Below, in pieces: positions 1 to 9,101 of a stretch of 64,000 bases of DNA. The stretch covers positions 3,010 through 67,009 of the forward strand of contig JBCCXD010000015.1 of NCBI GenBank assembly GCA_039192165.1, read 5' to 3'. Made by a program: the position numbers and the translations under genes. The notes under the pieces are model-generated. The model saw only the letters and a program-made list of their open reading frames with translations. It made no database searches and was not told the DNA's origin. This DNA comes from Dinoroseobacter sp039192165. Its GTDB lineage: Bacteria > Pseudomonadota > Alphaproteobacteria > Rhodobacterales > Rhodobacteraceae. Within the stretch, counting starts at the first letter, position 1. Every line of letters begins with the position of its first letter.

Positions 1-107
1 CGAGAACGCTTGATGACACCTTCAAACCTGACTTCGTCGCTTTGAACCAGCATCTGCGCGACCGGATCGTTTCGGTTCGCTCTGGCAGGGGGAAACGTCA
101 TGATTGA
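1..107 (+). CDS. ABC transporter ATP-binding protein, C-terminal end only
   Basis: An open frame runs in from the left edge (reading frame starting at base 3) and ends at TGA 105-107. About 34 residues are visible, including DDTFKPDFVALNQHLRDRI, with no Walker or signature motif left. The call as the ATPase of the transporter rests on position: its end overlaps the start of a NitT/TauT-type permease by 8 bases, and such permeases are normally encoded beside an SsuB/TauB-like ATPase. Identity is therefore inferred from context, not from motifs. Confidence 0.6.
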   Translation, partial: RTLDDTFKPDFVALNQHLRDRIVSVRSGRGKRHD

Positions 108-870
108 TGTGGTCAAGCGCCGGGCGCCTTCAATCGCTTTGATCTTTGGTCTCTTCGTGCTTTGGGAACTGGCGTGCATTGTGTTCGACGTACCTCAATT
201 CGTCCTGCCGCGCCCGACTGAGATCGTCTCGGTGATCTGGGAGTTTGCTGGCGCTATACGGCCACATGCGGAACGAACGCTCTTCACGACATTGGTCGGG
301 TTTGGCATCGGGGTGACGCTCGGCGTTGCCATTGGTTTGCTAATTGGATCGTCCCGTCTGGCCTATGACACGGCATACCCTCTGTTAATCGGAATCTCCT
401 CGATCCCAATGATCGCAATGGTGCCAATTTTCGTACTCTGGTTCGGGTACGGGATTGTCCCGGCCATTCTGACGGCGGTGATCCTGTGCGTCTTTCCGAT
501 CATTGTGAATGTGGCGATGGGCATTGCGACCGTAGAACCCGAGCTTGAGGACGTCATGCGAACGCTAAAAGCCTCCAAGCTCGATATCCTTTGGAACGTC
601 AGCCTGCCACGCGCAATGCCCTACTTCTTCGCCTCGCTGAAGGTTGCAATCACTCTGGCTTTTGTAGGCTCTGTGGTCGCCGAAACCGTGGCCTCCAATC
701 GTGGAATTGGAAACATGATGATGATTGCCACATCATCGTTCAATGTACCGCTGGTTTTTGCCGGGCTTCTGATCCTCGCGATCATGGGCGTTAGCCTCTA
801 TGCGACTTTCGCGCTCATCGAGGCGCGGGCACTGCGTTGGGCGACGCGCAGTCAGAGCGGCTCGATATAA
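100..870 (+). CDS. NitT/TauT-family ABC transporter permease
   Basis: Inner-membrane permease of 256 residues, the usual length for SsuC/TauC/ThiX-like proteins. Several hydrophobic segments are visible (about residues 10-30, 60-85, 95-145, 185-205, 220-245). The cytoplasmic EAA-type loop that contacts the ATPase lies around residues 145-175 (EPELEDVMRTLKASKLDILWNV, then SLPRAMPYF). ATG 100 overlaps the upstream ATPase end, and its TAA shares a base with the ATG of the next gene, so these genes are translationally coupled. With the binding protein at 2927 it forms an importer. The substrate is not evident; the amidohydrolase and VOC genes inside the operon suggest an N-containing organic compound (inference). 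Confidence 0.9.
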   Translation: MIDVVKRRAPSIALIFGLFVLWELACIVFDVPQFVLPRPTEIVSVIWEFAGAIRPHAERTLFTTLVGFGIGVTLGVAIGLLIGSSRLAYDTAYPLLIGISSIPMIAMVPIFVLWFGYGIVPAILTAVILCVFPIIVNVAMGIATVEPELEDVMRTLKASKLDILWNVSLPRAMPYFFASLKVAITLAFVGSVVAETVASNRGIGNMMMIATSSFNVPLVFAGLLILAIMGVSLYATFALIEARALRWATRSQSGSI

Positions 871-2411
871 TGACGGCGGGCTCCCTCACAATCCTGGGCG
901 CGCGCGTAATGCTGCCAGATGCGGACCCGCACCATCCGCCATTTCGGGACGTGCATATTGCAAATGGCCGCATCGCTCGCATATCCGCGTCGGGCGAGCC
1001 GCCGCAGGAAGGCACCGAGGTCATATACGGGCGCGGGAAGCTTCTTGTTCCGGGCTTCGTCAACGCCCACTACCACTCCTACGATGTTCTGGCAAAGGGC
1101 CTGATGGAGGACATGCCTTTTGACCTTTGGGCCCTTTTGAGCCAGCCAGCGTATTGGGGGAAGCGCTCGCCAGCAGAGCTGCGACTCCGCACGTTGATAG
1201 GCGGGTTGGAATGCCTAAAGAACGGTGTGACCTGTGTTCAGGACATGAACATGATCGTGCCCCATGATGAAGCCGCACTGGACACGATCCTCTCTGCCTA
1301 CGAAGAACTGGGCATCCGTGTCGTGCTTTCGCTGGCTGTGCGCGATGTGGCGGCACTGGATATTGCGCCGTTCATGTCGTCTGGCCTTCCACCCGATATC
1401 CGGCATCTCGTCGATGGGGTGCCTGGCGACGCGGCCGCCGAACTGGCATTTGTTTCGTCTCAGATAGAGCGGATTGGTCATAAACGACCTTGCCTGCACT
1501 GGGCAATTAGTCCATCCGGACCGCAGCGGTGCTCTGCTCATCTTCTTGAGGGGCTATCGGACCTTGCAGAAAACCATGGTTTGCCGATCCTAACCCATGT
1601 GTACGAGACCCGCGCACAGCTCGCCAAGGCGCGCAGCAGCTATCCCGAACACCAAGGCTCGCTGATCAAGCGCCTCGCGGATACCGGTCTTCTGGGGCCC
1701 AAGACGACGATTGCCCATAGCATCTGGATTACGCCAGAGGAGATTGACGCGCTCGCCGAGGCGGGCGCGAGTGTTGCGCATAACCCTATGGCCAATCTAA
1801 AGCTAAAGAGCGGCATCGCGCCCTTGTTGGACCTAGAGGCTGCAGGCGTGAACATTGCACTTGGTTGCGACAACTGCAGCTGCGGCGATACCCAAAACAT
1901 GTTCCAGGCGATGAAGCTTTTTACGCTGCTCGCAGGGGCGATGGACGGGCATCCGACAGGTGTCGGTGCAGCAGAAGCGCTCCGCTCCGCGACAACCGGG
2001 GGCGCACAGGCTGTTGGACTACAGGGCGAGGTCGGCGCGATTGCGGAAGGCATGCGCGCCGATTTTTCGCTCATTGATTTATCGGATATCGCCTTTCAGC
2101 CATTCAACAGCGCGGTTCGCCAACTCGTTTACTCGGAATGTGGGCGCGGTATCTCGGCTGTGGTCGTGGACGGGCGCGTCGTTCTGCGGGACGGCAAAGC
2201 CACCGGCGTAGACGAGGGTATGCTCTACGACGAGCTGGCAGAGCTGATGGTCGAGTACACTGCTGAGTTTACTGAGCTCAAGCAGCGCCAGTCCCCGGCA
2301 TTTCCGCATCTTGTCGACGCCAACCGCCGCATCGCTGAGGCGGACGTCGGAATGGACCGTTTCATTCCACGCGCTGGTGCACATCCGAATTCGAGGGAGA
2401 CACTTTCATGA
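870..2411 (+). CDS. amidohydrolase of the ATZ/TRZ and SAH-deaminase-like family
   Basis: Metal-dependent hydrolase or deaminase of 513 residues with an N-terminal beta-sandwich and a TIM barrel. Visible metal and catalytic residues are the pair H67/H69 in VNAHYHS, H243 in LTHVYETR with E246, H283 in IAHS and D334 in GCDNCSCGD. The stretch SVAHNPMANLKLKSGIAP matches the ATZ/TRZ and MtaD-type subfamily, which removes amino or chloro groups from aromatic N-heterocycles. I chose ATG 870, which shares its A with the permease stop; an upstream in-frame start at 837 would overlap the permease by 34 bases. Sitting inside a transport operon, it probably acts on the imported compound. Substrate unknown. 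Confidence 0.85.
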   Translation: MTAGSLTILGARVMLPDADPHHPPFRDVHIANGRIARISASGEPPQEGTEVIYGRGKLLVPGFVNAHYHSYDVLAKGLMEDMPFDLWALLSQPAYWGKRSPAELRLRTLIGGLECLKNGVTCVQDMNMIVPHDEAALDTILSAYEELGIRVVLSLAVRDVAALDIAPFMSSGLPPDIRHLVDGVPGDAAAELAFVSSQIERIGHKRPCLHWAISPSGPQRCSAHLLEGLSDLAENHGLPILTHVYETRAQLAKARSSYPEHQGSLIKRLADTGLLGPKTTIAHSIWITPEEIDALAEAGASVAHNPMANLKLKSGIAPLLDLEAAGVNIALGCDNCSCGDTQNMFQAMKLFTLLAGAMDGHPTGVGAAEALRSATTGGAQAVGLQGEVGAIAEGMRADFSLIDLSDIAFQPFNSAVRQLVYSECGRGISAVVVDGRVVLRDGKATGVDEGMLYDELAELMVEYTAEFTELKQRQSPAFPHLVDANRRIAEADVGMDRFIPRAGAHPNSRETLS

Positions 2412-2899
2412 TCGCCGTAGTGACCGGGCTTTTCCATGTCGCAGTGAAAACATCAAACCTGCAGGCGACCCGCAGATTCTGGTGCGAGGTTATCGGCCTT
2501 ACAGAGATGCCGCGTCCTGATTTTGGCTATCCCGGTGCCTGGCTTGCCGTCCCCCTGCCTGGCGGTCTCGGCATTTTGCATGTCTACGCGGGTGGACCGG
2601 CTTTGGGCGAGGACGGGACCGCGCCAACCGGCACGGGCGCGATCGACCACGTGTCGCTCACCGCAATCGGCTACCACGCTTTTGTGGACCGTTTTCGCGA
2701 AGCCGGTCTTCCGTGGCGCGAGTTTCTCGTCCCCGGAACCGAGCTTTGGCAACTCTTCGTCTACGACCCCAGCGGTGTCCAACTCGAACTTACCTTCGAT
2801 GCCGCTGTTGAGAACGGGGAAACTCCCGTGATCCCGGAGGAACGTCTCTACCGCGCAGGCCAGTCTTTTTTTGACGCGTCTGCATACGACCACTTTTAA
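2408..2899 (+). CDS. VOC (glyoxalase/dioxygenase fold) family protein
   Basis: A 163-residue cytosolic protein with paired beta-alpha-beta-beta-beta modules typical of the vicinal oxygen chelate superfamily. Candidate metal ligands are H10 (GLFHVAVK), the His of IDHVSLTA near the middle and the Glu of VQLELTF near the end, the usual 2-His-1-Glu pattern of dioxygenases and glyoxalases. ATG 2408 overlaps the amidohydrolase stop in an ATGA arrangement. Context suggests a ring-opening, isomerising or resistance step on the same imported compound (inference). The sequence does not separate dioxygenase from lyase. Confidence 0.8.
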   Translation: MIAVVTGLFHVAVKTSNLQATRRFWCEVIGLTEMPRPDFGYPGAWLAVPLPGGLGILHVYAGGPALGEDGTAPTGTGAIDHVSLTAIGYHAFVDRFREAGLPWREFLVPGTELWQLFVYDPSGVQLELTFDAAVENGETPVIPEERLYRAGQSFFDASAYDHF

Positions 2900-2926
2900 C
2901 CCACTGACAAGAAGGAACTGTCTGAA

Positions 2927-3961
2927 ATGCTTGCACCTTTCCGTAGTATCGCTGCATCGGCCATCCTCGCTATTGGCTCTTTGTGGTCCACAGCCGGTCT
3001 CGCCCAGGAACTGACGCCAGTCCGCTTTACGCTCGACTTTGTCCACCAGGGCGTTCACGGCTTTTATTATCGTGCCCTTCAGGAGGGCTATTTTGAGGAA
3101 GAAGGTCTTGAAGTGACTATCGACCAGGGCGAGGGATCGGCAGCGACGGTCACGCGCATTATGTCGGGCGCATATGACGCTGGTTTTGGCGACATCAATG
3201 CGATCATCCAGCAGGCGGCGCTCAATCCCGGGGATCAGCCAATCATGGTGTATCAGGTCTATAGCCGCGCGCCATTCGTCATGGTCACGCGAAAAGACGG
3301 CCCGATCCAGTCTCTTGAAGACCTGCCCGGCAATTTGCTCGGCGGCCCGGCCGGAAGCCCTACTTTGCGCCTCTTCCCTGGCTTTGCACGCGCCAACGGT
3401 ATTGATCCGGATGCCATCGAGTACATGAACATGGCACCCAACCTTCAGGAGCAACTGATGGTTCGCGGCGATATTGCAGGCACGCTTGTGTTCAACGTCT
3501 CGGCTTTCATCAATCTGATCCGCATGGGCGAGGATCCGGACGACTATAACTGGTTCACGTTCGCGGATTACGGACTCGATGTTTATTCGAACGGGGTCAT
3601 GGTCTCACCTGCATTGCTTGAGGAAAACCCTGAAGCGGTTGCTGGACTCGTACGCGCACTGAACCGGTCGATGGTTGAAATCGTTGCTGACCCGGATCTC
3701 GGGATCGAAGCAATGCTAAAAGTCGAGCCTTTGCTGGATTCCGAACTGGAGCTGCAACGCCTCAATTTTGCGATCGACGAGTTGATGCGTGCTGATGAGA
3801 CTGTCGCTGGCGGTCTTGGCGTCGTGGATGATACCAAACTCGCTGAAGCGATTACGGTCATTTCCGAAGCCTATGAGCTTGAGCAGGAGCCTGAAGCTTC
3901 GGCAGTCTACTCCGACAAATTCCTGCCCGACATGTCCGAACGCGAGTGGCCGGCCATGTGA
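2927..3961 (+). CDS. ABC transporter substrate-binding protein, NMT1/THI5-like
   Basis: Periplasmic binding protein of 344 residues with a signal peptide over about residues 1-26, cleaved after STAGLA. The mature start TPVRFTLDFVHQGVHGFYYR is followed by ALQEGYFEEEGLEV and VTRIMSGAYDAGFGD, the pattern of NMT1/THI5-like (SsuA/ThiY-related) proteins, which bind sulfonates, nitrate, or pyrimidine and formylaminopyrimidine compounds. A ribosome site (AGAAGGA) precedes ATG 2927. It lies 27 bases after the VOC gene as the last gene of the operon, followed by a terminator. The THI5-like fold plus an amidohydrolase recalls salvage of aminopyrimidine-type compounds, but this is a guess. Confidence 0.88.
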   Translation: MLAPFRSIAASAILAIGSLWSTAGLAQELTPVRFTLDFVHQGVHGFYYRALQEGYFEEEGLEVTIDQGEGSAATVTRIMSGAYDAGFGDINAIIQQAALNPGDQPIMVYQVYSRAPFVMVTRKDGPIQSLEDLPGNLLGGPAGSPTLRLFPGFARANGIDPDAIEYMNMAPNLQEQLMVRGDIAGTLVFNVSAFINLIRMGEDPDDYNWFTFADYGLDVYSNGVMVSPALLEENPEAVAGLVRALNRSMVEIVADPDLGIEAMLKVEPLLDSELELQRLNFAIDELMRADETVAGGLGVVDDTKLAEAITVISEAYELEQEPEASAVYSDKFLPDMSEREWPAM

Positions 3962-3969
3962 TACTCTGC

Positions 3970-4016
3970 AAGCGTCGCTCCATCCCGGTAAAACACCAGG
4001 GTCGGGCGGCGCTTTT
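3970..4016 (+). terminator. rho-independent terminator of the ABC/amidohydrolase operon
   Basis: A long hairpin begins 9 bases after the binding-protein stop. The outer 9-base arm AAGCGTCGC (3970-3978) pairs with GCGGCGCTT (4006-4014) with one G-T pair, further pairing (CATCCC with GGGT) is possible inside, and TTTT follows the stem. Its position directly after the last gene supports a transcription end. Confidence 0.65.
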
Positions 4017-4342
4017 CCTGGTTGCGGTGTGAGCGCAATTTGACCGCGAGAACAGCCCAACGCCCAGCGAGCCACACCGACGGTCACCAAATGGCCTTGC
4101 CAGATGTCCCTGTCAGGAGTTTTGGCTTGGTTGCTCTCCACACCGAGATGGACCAGAGGAGGCGCAAATTGATCGCGCAACGGCTCTGTATCTCTGGTGT
4201 CAAAACACACGAGCCGCAGAACGATGCTGCGGTTTGCGACGACCGGCCCAACGGATCGCAATCGCTGAGGGTCATTAAAAGACTAACGACAGGCTTTGAG
4301 TGCCAAAATTTCGAAGCCGCAATTGGCCAACAGAACCCTGCG
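4017..4342. other. intergenic stretch with no recognised gene
   Basis: About 325 bases lie between the operon terminator and the convergent YHS gene. Short open frames exist on both strands (for example 4084-4350 on minus), but none has a plausible ribosome site, recognisable domain or family-like composition. No tRNA, repeat or clear promoter was seen. It may be decayed sequence or a 3' region. Confidence 0.5.
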
Positions 4343-4822
4343 TCACTCAAAAAATGTTAGCGTGCTCCAGTGCGCCTGAGCGCGTGCGATCATTTCTTCT
4401 GCTTGGCTGTCGAAAACCTCGCCACCGCGCGCTGCAAAAAAGACGTACAATTTACCTTCGTAAATACGCCAGACTTCAGGATCTCCGGGAACGTCTTTGC
4501 CGAGCGACATCGCACGCGTGCAGTACCCCCCGAACTGAGGAGCATACGCTTCAGGATTGGCCTGGAACAAGACCGCGTCCTCTTGGCGCGCAAACCGCCA
4601 AATTGCCCCTTTCCAGTTGATTGTAACGGCATCTGTTCCGTCTTTTGCGACGCCTGCCCCAAAGTACGCCGTCGTGTCATAGCCTCCAAGTGCGTGGCCG
4701 GTGCTGGACAGGCTAAATCGGCTGATGGTTTTTGCAAGAAGAGCCGAGGGTGCAAAGGCAAGGGCAACAGACTGAAGTGCCATCGTTGCGAACACGCGTC
4801 GGGATATTGCAGGTTTTGTCAT
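4343..4822 (-). CDS. YHS domain protein with a Tat-type signal peptide
   Basis: A 159-residue exported protein. Starting at ATG 4822 it opens MTKPAISRRVFATMALQSV, a twin-arginine-like leader (SRRVF) followed by a hydrophobic core ending in ALLA. The mature part contains a YHS-like module (AYFGAGVAKDGTDAV, then WRFARQEDAVLFQANPEAYAPQFGGYC), a small fold linked to metal-related proteins. An upstream in-frame start at 4894 would add 24 residues before the leader, which is unlikely for a Tat substrate. Family members of this form are usually called YHS domain-containing proteins without known function. Monocistronic, convergent with the ABC operon. Confidence 0.8.
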   Translation of the reverse strand: MTKPAISRRVFATMALQSVALAFAPSALLAKTISRFSLSSTGHALGGYDTTAYFGAGVAKDGTDAVTINWKGAIWRFARQEDAVLFQANPEAYAPQFGGYCTRAMSLGKDVPGDPEVWRIYEGKLYVFFAARGGEVFDSQAEEMIARAQAHWSTLTFFE

Positions 4823-5163
4823 CGCTACTCTGAGCCCAGCTTCGAATGGCGGTGAGACCTGAGCTACCATCGGCGAGCGCATCCAGCCAATCACAATTGA
4901 ATGATAGGCTAGGTTGCAGCATTTGAGAGGTGCTTAGGGGGGCGATGCCCGTGTCCCACGGTTGTCCGAGTTCGGTGAATAAACCGGCAGCCCTTCGCCT
5001 CTACCGATCCCACATCAATCCCATTTGCCGCCAAATCGATTTTCAGATGCGCCTCAATTCGACCCTCCGCCTGAACCCGCCAGGCTTACGGCATGGGCTA
5101 CAAAGCGGTTGCACTGCGCGAGCGTACAGGCTTGGTTAGAACGAACGTGAATCGAGGGTCCCG
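4823..5163. other. divergent intergenic region between the YHS and MscS genes
   Basis: About 340 bases that must carry the promoters of both the minus-strand YHS gene and the plus-strand channel gene. A weak purine-rich ribosome site (GAGGG) precedes ATG 5164. Short open frames here (4930-5139 on plus) look non-coding. I could not fix a convincing -35/-10 pair. Confidence 0.45.
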
Positions 5164-7539
5164 ATGCGTGGCTCTACCTGGCTGAACTGGATACGAGTTG
5201 GGATCATCGCTTCCCTGCTGATGACCCTGTTTGGCCTGACCAGTATAGCATCAGCGCAATCGCTTTTTCCTATACCAGGGGCGCCAGGACAGGAGGCGGC
5301 CGATCCCGCCCCCGAAGCGCAAGATCCAGCGCCTGCGGCAGACCCCTCCCAAGCCGTTCAGGACCTAATCGACATTCTGCGTGACCCGGACGCCCGTGAC
5401 GCTCTGATACGGGAGCTTGAAGAAGGCTCAAGCGGTACGGCGAGCCCCGCTACCGCTTCAGAAACACCCGCACCAGAAGCGATTGCAGACCCCGCCGATG
5501 CGAATATCGGCGAGCGGCTGTTACTGTGGCTCCGCGATACGATTGTGAACGATTTGCGCAGTTTCGTGCTACGGGTCGAACAGATCCCCTACAATACGCA
5601 ACTCGCGCTGCGCGCATTTGATGAAGAGCTTATCAGTCGCGGTGTTTCGGAAATCGGCGGTCTCGTCTTGGTGTCCTATGGCGTGCTTTTGGGGTTTTGG
5701 ACGCTCAGCGCTGGCATACAAAGACGCGTTGCCCGAAAGGGCGAGGGCAAAAAATGGTTGAACAGATTCTGGCGGCGCGGCGCTGTCAGTCTTCTACAGA
5801 TTGTTCCCATTTTCATTGCTGGGTTCGCTGCAGGATCCTGGTTTGCCGCCACAAATCCAGAAGGACAAGCGACGCAGGTTCAAATCAACTATCTTGGGGC
5901 CTTCATATTTGTGGAACTTGTCCGCACTGGATTTAGGTTCCTGACCTCTCCACACTCCTCGGACCTTCGGCTACTGCCAATTCCGGACAAGGGCGCGCGC
6001 ACGCTCCAACTTTTTGCCTCGATTTCAATTGTTTTTTTAGGATATGGGCAACTTGTCGTCGCGGCTGCGGTAACTGACGCAACCTCTGTTTTTGTTGGGC
6101 GTGCCTTCTCCTCTTTGCTTGGGATTATCAGCGTTCTTTTTGTCATCGCTGCAGTGTTGGTCAAACGGCAAGAAGTTGCGGAATGGCTTCGTCGCAACGA
6201 AGGCGATGGTGCGATCGATCAGGCGATGGGCGAGGTTGCGGATCGCTGGCATTATCCTGTGCTCACATACCTGATTATCCTGCTCTTGATCGTAAGCACC
6301 AGCACCGGGAATGTTCTGCTACCGCTGATGACCTCTACGCTGCAGTTTCTGGCGATTTTGTTTGTTGGCTACGTTCTTGCGTCCCTTGTTCGAGACACCA
6401 GTACGCGGCGTCTTCGCTTGCCGAAGATCATTTCCGGGCAGCTTCCGATGTTGGAGACACGCCTGAATCAGCTGATGCCCGCCTTCCTGACAGTGATCCG
6501 GCTTTTGATTATTGTGTGCGCAATTTTCCTTGCCTTGGGCACCATCGACATCCTTGCCCCGTACCGGATCTTCAGCTCCGATATTGGGGCGGCTGTTATG
6601 TCGGGCCTCGTTGGCGCAATCATCGTGGGCCTCATCGCGATCCTTTTGTATTTGTCGATGTCTTCCTGGGTGGACTACAAGCTGAACCCATTCGTGGGCG
6701 AAGCGCCCACACCGCGAATGATCACCTTGCTCACACTGCTGCGCAACGCGATCACAATCGTGATTGTAGTTGTCGCCTTGATGCTTGCGCTGAGCCAGCT
6801 TGGATTGGATATTGGTCCGCTTCTGGCCTCCGCTGGTGTGCTCGGCCTTGCGATTTCTTTTGGTGCTCAACGCATGGTCGAAGACATCATAACAGGTATT
6901 TTCATCCAACTTGAGAACGCCATGAACGTTGGCGACGTCGTGGATGTCGGGGGTGTCGTCGGTACGGTAGAAAAACTGACCGTACGCTCTGTGACGCTGA
7001 GGGATGTCAAAGGCGTCGTGCACATGATCCCGTTTTCGTCGGCGAATATGATTTCCAACTATATGCGGGATTTCTCCTACTACGTCTGCGACATGGGGGT
7101 GGCCTATCGCGAAGACATTGAGGAGGCAAAAACTGCAATGTTCGATGCGTTCGAAGAGCTGCAAAAGGATGAGGAACAGTCGCGCTTCATCATCGCAGAG
7201 CTTGAGTGGTTTGGTCTCAACATGTTCGATGCGAGCGCCATAGTGTTGCGTGCGCGGATAAAGACTGCGCCCGGCAAACAGTGGGGTGTCGGACGCGCGT
7301 ACAACGCCATTCTGAAACGTGTTTTTGACGAGCGCGGGATCGAGATTCCGTTTCCGCATCAGACGCTCTATTTCGGCGAGGACCGTAAAGGCAACGCGCC
7401 ACCAGTTCAGGTTGTGTTGCACACCTCAGAGCCGGAAGCGTCCAAATCAAAACCTGTCTCGGAACCCCCGCCGAACCCCTCGACCAGCATCGAGACTGAA
7501 GTTGCCTTCGACCATCCGGACGGACCGGACCAAGCCTAG
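5164..7539 (+). CDS. large MscS-family mechanosensitive ion channel
   Basis: A 791-residue inner-membrane channel, far longer than the about 290 residues of MscS. Residues 1-30 form a signal peptide (ending SIASAQS). A proline/alanine-rich periplasmic stretch follows (about 35-110), then many membrane segments (about 170-510). The MscS core has the pore helix at LGLDIGPLLASAGVLGLAISFGAQ (in part) near 550 and the beta domain MNVGDVVDVGGVVGTVEKLTV, then a cytoplasmic vestibule and an acidic proline-rich tail. The architecture resembles the YbiO/MscK-like large channels that release solutes on hypo-osmotic shock. Stands alone; no operon partner. Confidence 0.9.
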   Translation: MRGSTWLNWIRVGIIASLLMTLFGLTSIASAQSLFPIPGAPGQEAADPAPEAQDPAPAADPSQAVQDLIDILRDPDARDALIRELEEGSSGTASPATASETPAPEAIADPADANIGERLLLWLRDTIVNDLRSFVLRVEQIPYNTQLALRAFDEELISRGVSEIGGLVLVSYGVLLGFWTLSAGIQRRVARKGEGKKWLNRFWRRGAVSLLQIVPIFIAGFAAGSWFAATNPEGQATQVQINYLGAFIFVELVRTGFRFLTSPHSSDLRLLPIPDKGARTLQLFASISIVFLGYGQLVVAAAVTDATSVFVGRAFSSLLGIISVLFVIAAVLVKRQEVAEWLRRNEGDGAIDQAMGEVADRWHYPVLTYLIILLLIVSTSTGNVLLPLMTSTLQFLAILFVGYVLASLVRDTSTRRLRLPKIISGQLPMLETRLNQLMPAFLTVIRLLIIVCAIFLALGTIDILAPYRIFSSDIGAAVMSGLVGAIIVGLIAILLYLSMSSWVDYKLNPFVGEAPTPRMITLLTLLRNAITIVIVVVALMLALSQLGLDIGPLLASAGVLGLAISFGAQRMVEDIITGIFIQLENAMNVGDVVDVGGVVGTVEKLTVRSVTLRDVKGVVHMIPFSSANMISNYMRDFSYYVCDMGVAYREDIEEAKTAMFDAFEELQKDEEQSRFIIAELEWFGLNMFDASAIVLRARIKTAPGKQWGVGRAYNAILKRVFDERGIEIPFPHQTLYFGEDRKGNAPPVQVVLHTSEPEASKSKPVSEPPPNPSTSIETEVAFDHPDGPDQA

Positions 7540-7563
7540 TGCGCGCCGCGTAAGTGGACCCTG

Positions 7564-9090
7564 TCAGGGAGATACTGGCTCTGAGAAGACATTCGCATAG
7601 GTATCGCGCAGTACGTTCTTTTGAACCTTGCCCATCGTGTTGCGTGGCAAGGCGTCGACGACCACAAGAAGCTTAGGCTGCTTAAAGCGCGCGAGAGAGT
7701 CGCGAAGGTTGTCCGCGATGGCAGCAGTATCGATCTCCGCTCCGGTTTCAGCCACCACCACGCCAACCACACTTTCTCCGAAATCGGGATGCGGCGCACC
7801 AATGACCGCGGATTCGAGCACCCCCGGCTGTTCGTCGAGCGCAAGCTCAACCTCCTTCGGGTAGATATTGTAGCCACCGGAGATGATCAGATCCTTGCCG
7901 CGCCCGACAATCTGGACATACCCCTGAGCATCGATCAGACCCAGATCACCGGTGATGAAGTAGCCATTCTCGCGCAACTCTGCCGCCGTTTTTTCGGGCA
8001 TTTGCCAGTATCCCTGAAAAACGTTGGGGCCACGCACCTCTAGCGCGCCAACCTCACCGGGATTCAGGTCAGCGCCAGTGTCGGGATCTGTCACTTTCAC
8101 TTCAACCCCAGGCAATGGGAAGCCCACGGTGCCGGCGCGACGGTCGCCATCATAAGGGTTTGAGGTGTTCATGTTGGTTTCCGTCATGCCATAGCGTTCG
8201 AGAATGCGGTGTCCGGTTCGGGCCTCGAACTGGCGGTGTGTCTCAGCCAGAAGCGGCGCAGAGCCGGATACGAACAAACGGATATGCGCCGTCAGTTCCC
8301 GGTCAAAGCGCGCGTCATCCAACAAACGTGTGTAGAACGTGGGAACGCCCATCATTGTGGTAGCCTCGGGCAGACGCTCGATCACTGTTTCAGTGTCAAA
8401 CTTTGGCAAAAAGATCATCTTGCCCCCGGCCAGCAGCATCACGTTCGTAGCCACAAAGAGCCCGTGGGTGTGAAAGATAGGCAGTGCATGTAGCAGCACA
8501 TCCGACTTCGAAAACCGCCAGTAGTTCACCAGTACCCTTGCGTTGGAGAGCAGATTTTCTTGACTGAGCATGGCGCCTTTGGAACGGCCCGTGGTTCCAG
8601 ATGTGTAGAGGAATGCTGCTAGATCGTCCGGAGACCGCACCACGGTTTCGAACCGACCGGGCTTGCTGGCAGCCGCGTCGGCAAAGCTTCCTGCGCCAGC
8701 GGCGTCTAAGGTCATCAGAGTTGCACCGTGAGCAGCCGCAACTGGCTCAAGAGCATCGGATTTGCGAGGGTCGCACAGGACAAGTCGGGCACCGGCATTG
8801 CCGATAAAATAGTCGAGTTCCGTAGCGGTGTACGCGGTGTTGAGTGGCAGGAAAATAACGCCTGCCTGAACGCAGGCAGCGTAAACCGCCAGAGCTTCCG
8901 GCGACTTTTCGACCTGAACCGCAAGCCGATCGCCGGGCGCGCATCCGGCCGCAACAATGGTATGGGCAAATCGAGCAGTCATTCGCAGAAAGGCGTCATG
9001 GGTCAGGGTCGAGCCATCGGGAAGTGCAAGAAACGTCGTCTGCGCGTCGGCGTGACGGCCGAATAGGGCGTCGTAAAGTGGATTTGCCAT
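7564..9090 (-). CDS. matB: malonyl-CoA synthetase (malonate--CoA ligase)
   Basis: ATP-dependent acyl-CoA ligase of 508 residues that activates malonate to malonyl-CoA. The AMP-binding P-loop reads LYTSGTTGRSKGAMLS near residue 165. The core motif YGMTETNM and the hinge/A10 region (GRGKDLIISGGYNIYPKEVE, with a late K in GKVQKN) are present. The opening MANPLYDALF and overall length match rhizobial MatB. It is the last gene of the dctP-Q-M-matA-matB run, 11 bases after matA. Substrate assignment rests on this context plus family resemblance, since acyl-CoA ligases are hard to split by sequence alone. Confidence 0.9.
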   Translation of the reverse strand: MANPLYDALFGRHADAQTTFLALPDGSTLTHDAFLRMTARFAHTIVAAGCAPGDRLAVQVEKSPEALAVYAACVQAGVIFLPLNTAYTATELDYFIGNAGARLVLCDPRKSDALEPVAAAHGATLMTLDAAGAGSFADAAASKPGRFETVVRSPDDLAAFLYTSGTTGRSKGAMLSQENLLSNARVLVNYWRFSKSDVLLHALPIFHTHGLFVATNVMLLAGGKMIFLPKFDTETVIERLPEATTMMGVPTFYTRLLDDARFDRELTAHIRLFVSGSAPLLAETHRQFEARTGHRILERYGMTETNMNTSNPYDGDRRAGTVGFPLPGVEVKVTDPDTGADLNPGEVGALEVRGPNVFQGYWQMPEKTAAELRENGYFITGDLGLIDAQGYVQIVGRGKDLIISGGYNIYPKEVELALDEQPGVLESAVIGAPHPDFGESVVGVVVAETGAEIDTAAIADNLRDSLARFKQPKLLVVVDALPRNTMGKVQKNVLRDTYANVFSEPVSP

Positions 9091-9101
9091 AGTGCGCTCC
9101 T

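Noticed and set aside
4084..4350. Possible transposase or gene remnant on minus between the ABC operon and the YHS gene
   Set aside because: The 88-residue frame has no transposase motif, flanking inverted repeats or target duplication that I could see.
6319..7422. A 367-residue minus-strand open frame inside the MscS gene
   Set aside because: It mirrors a well-supported membrane channel and has His/Arg-rich shadow composition.
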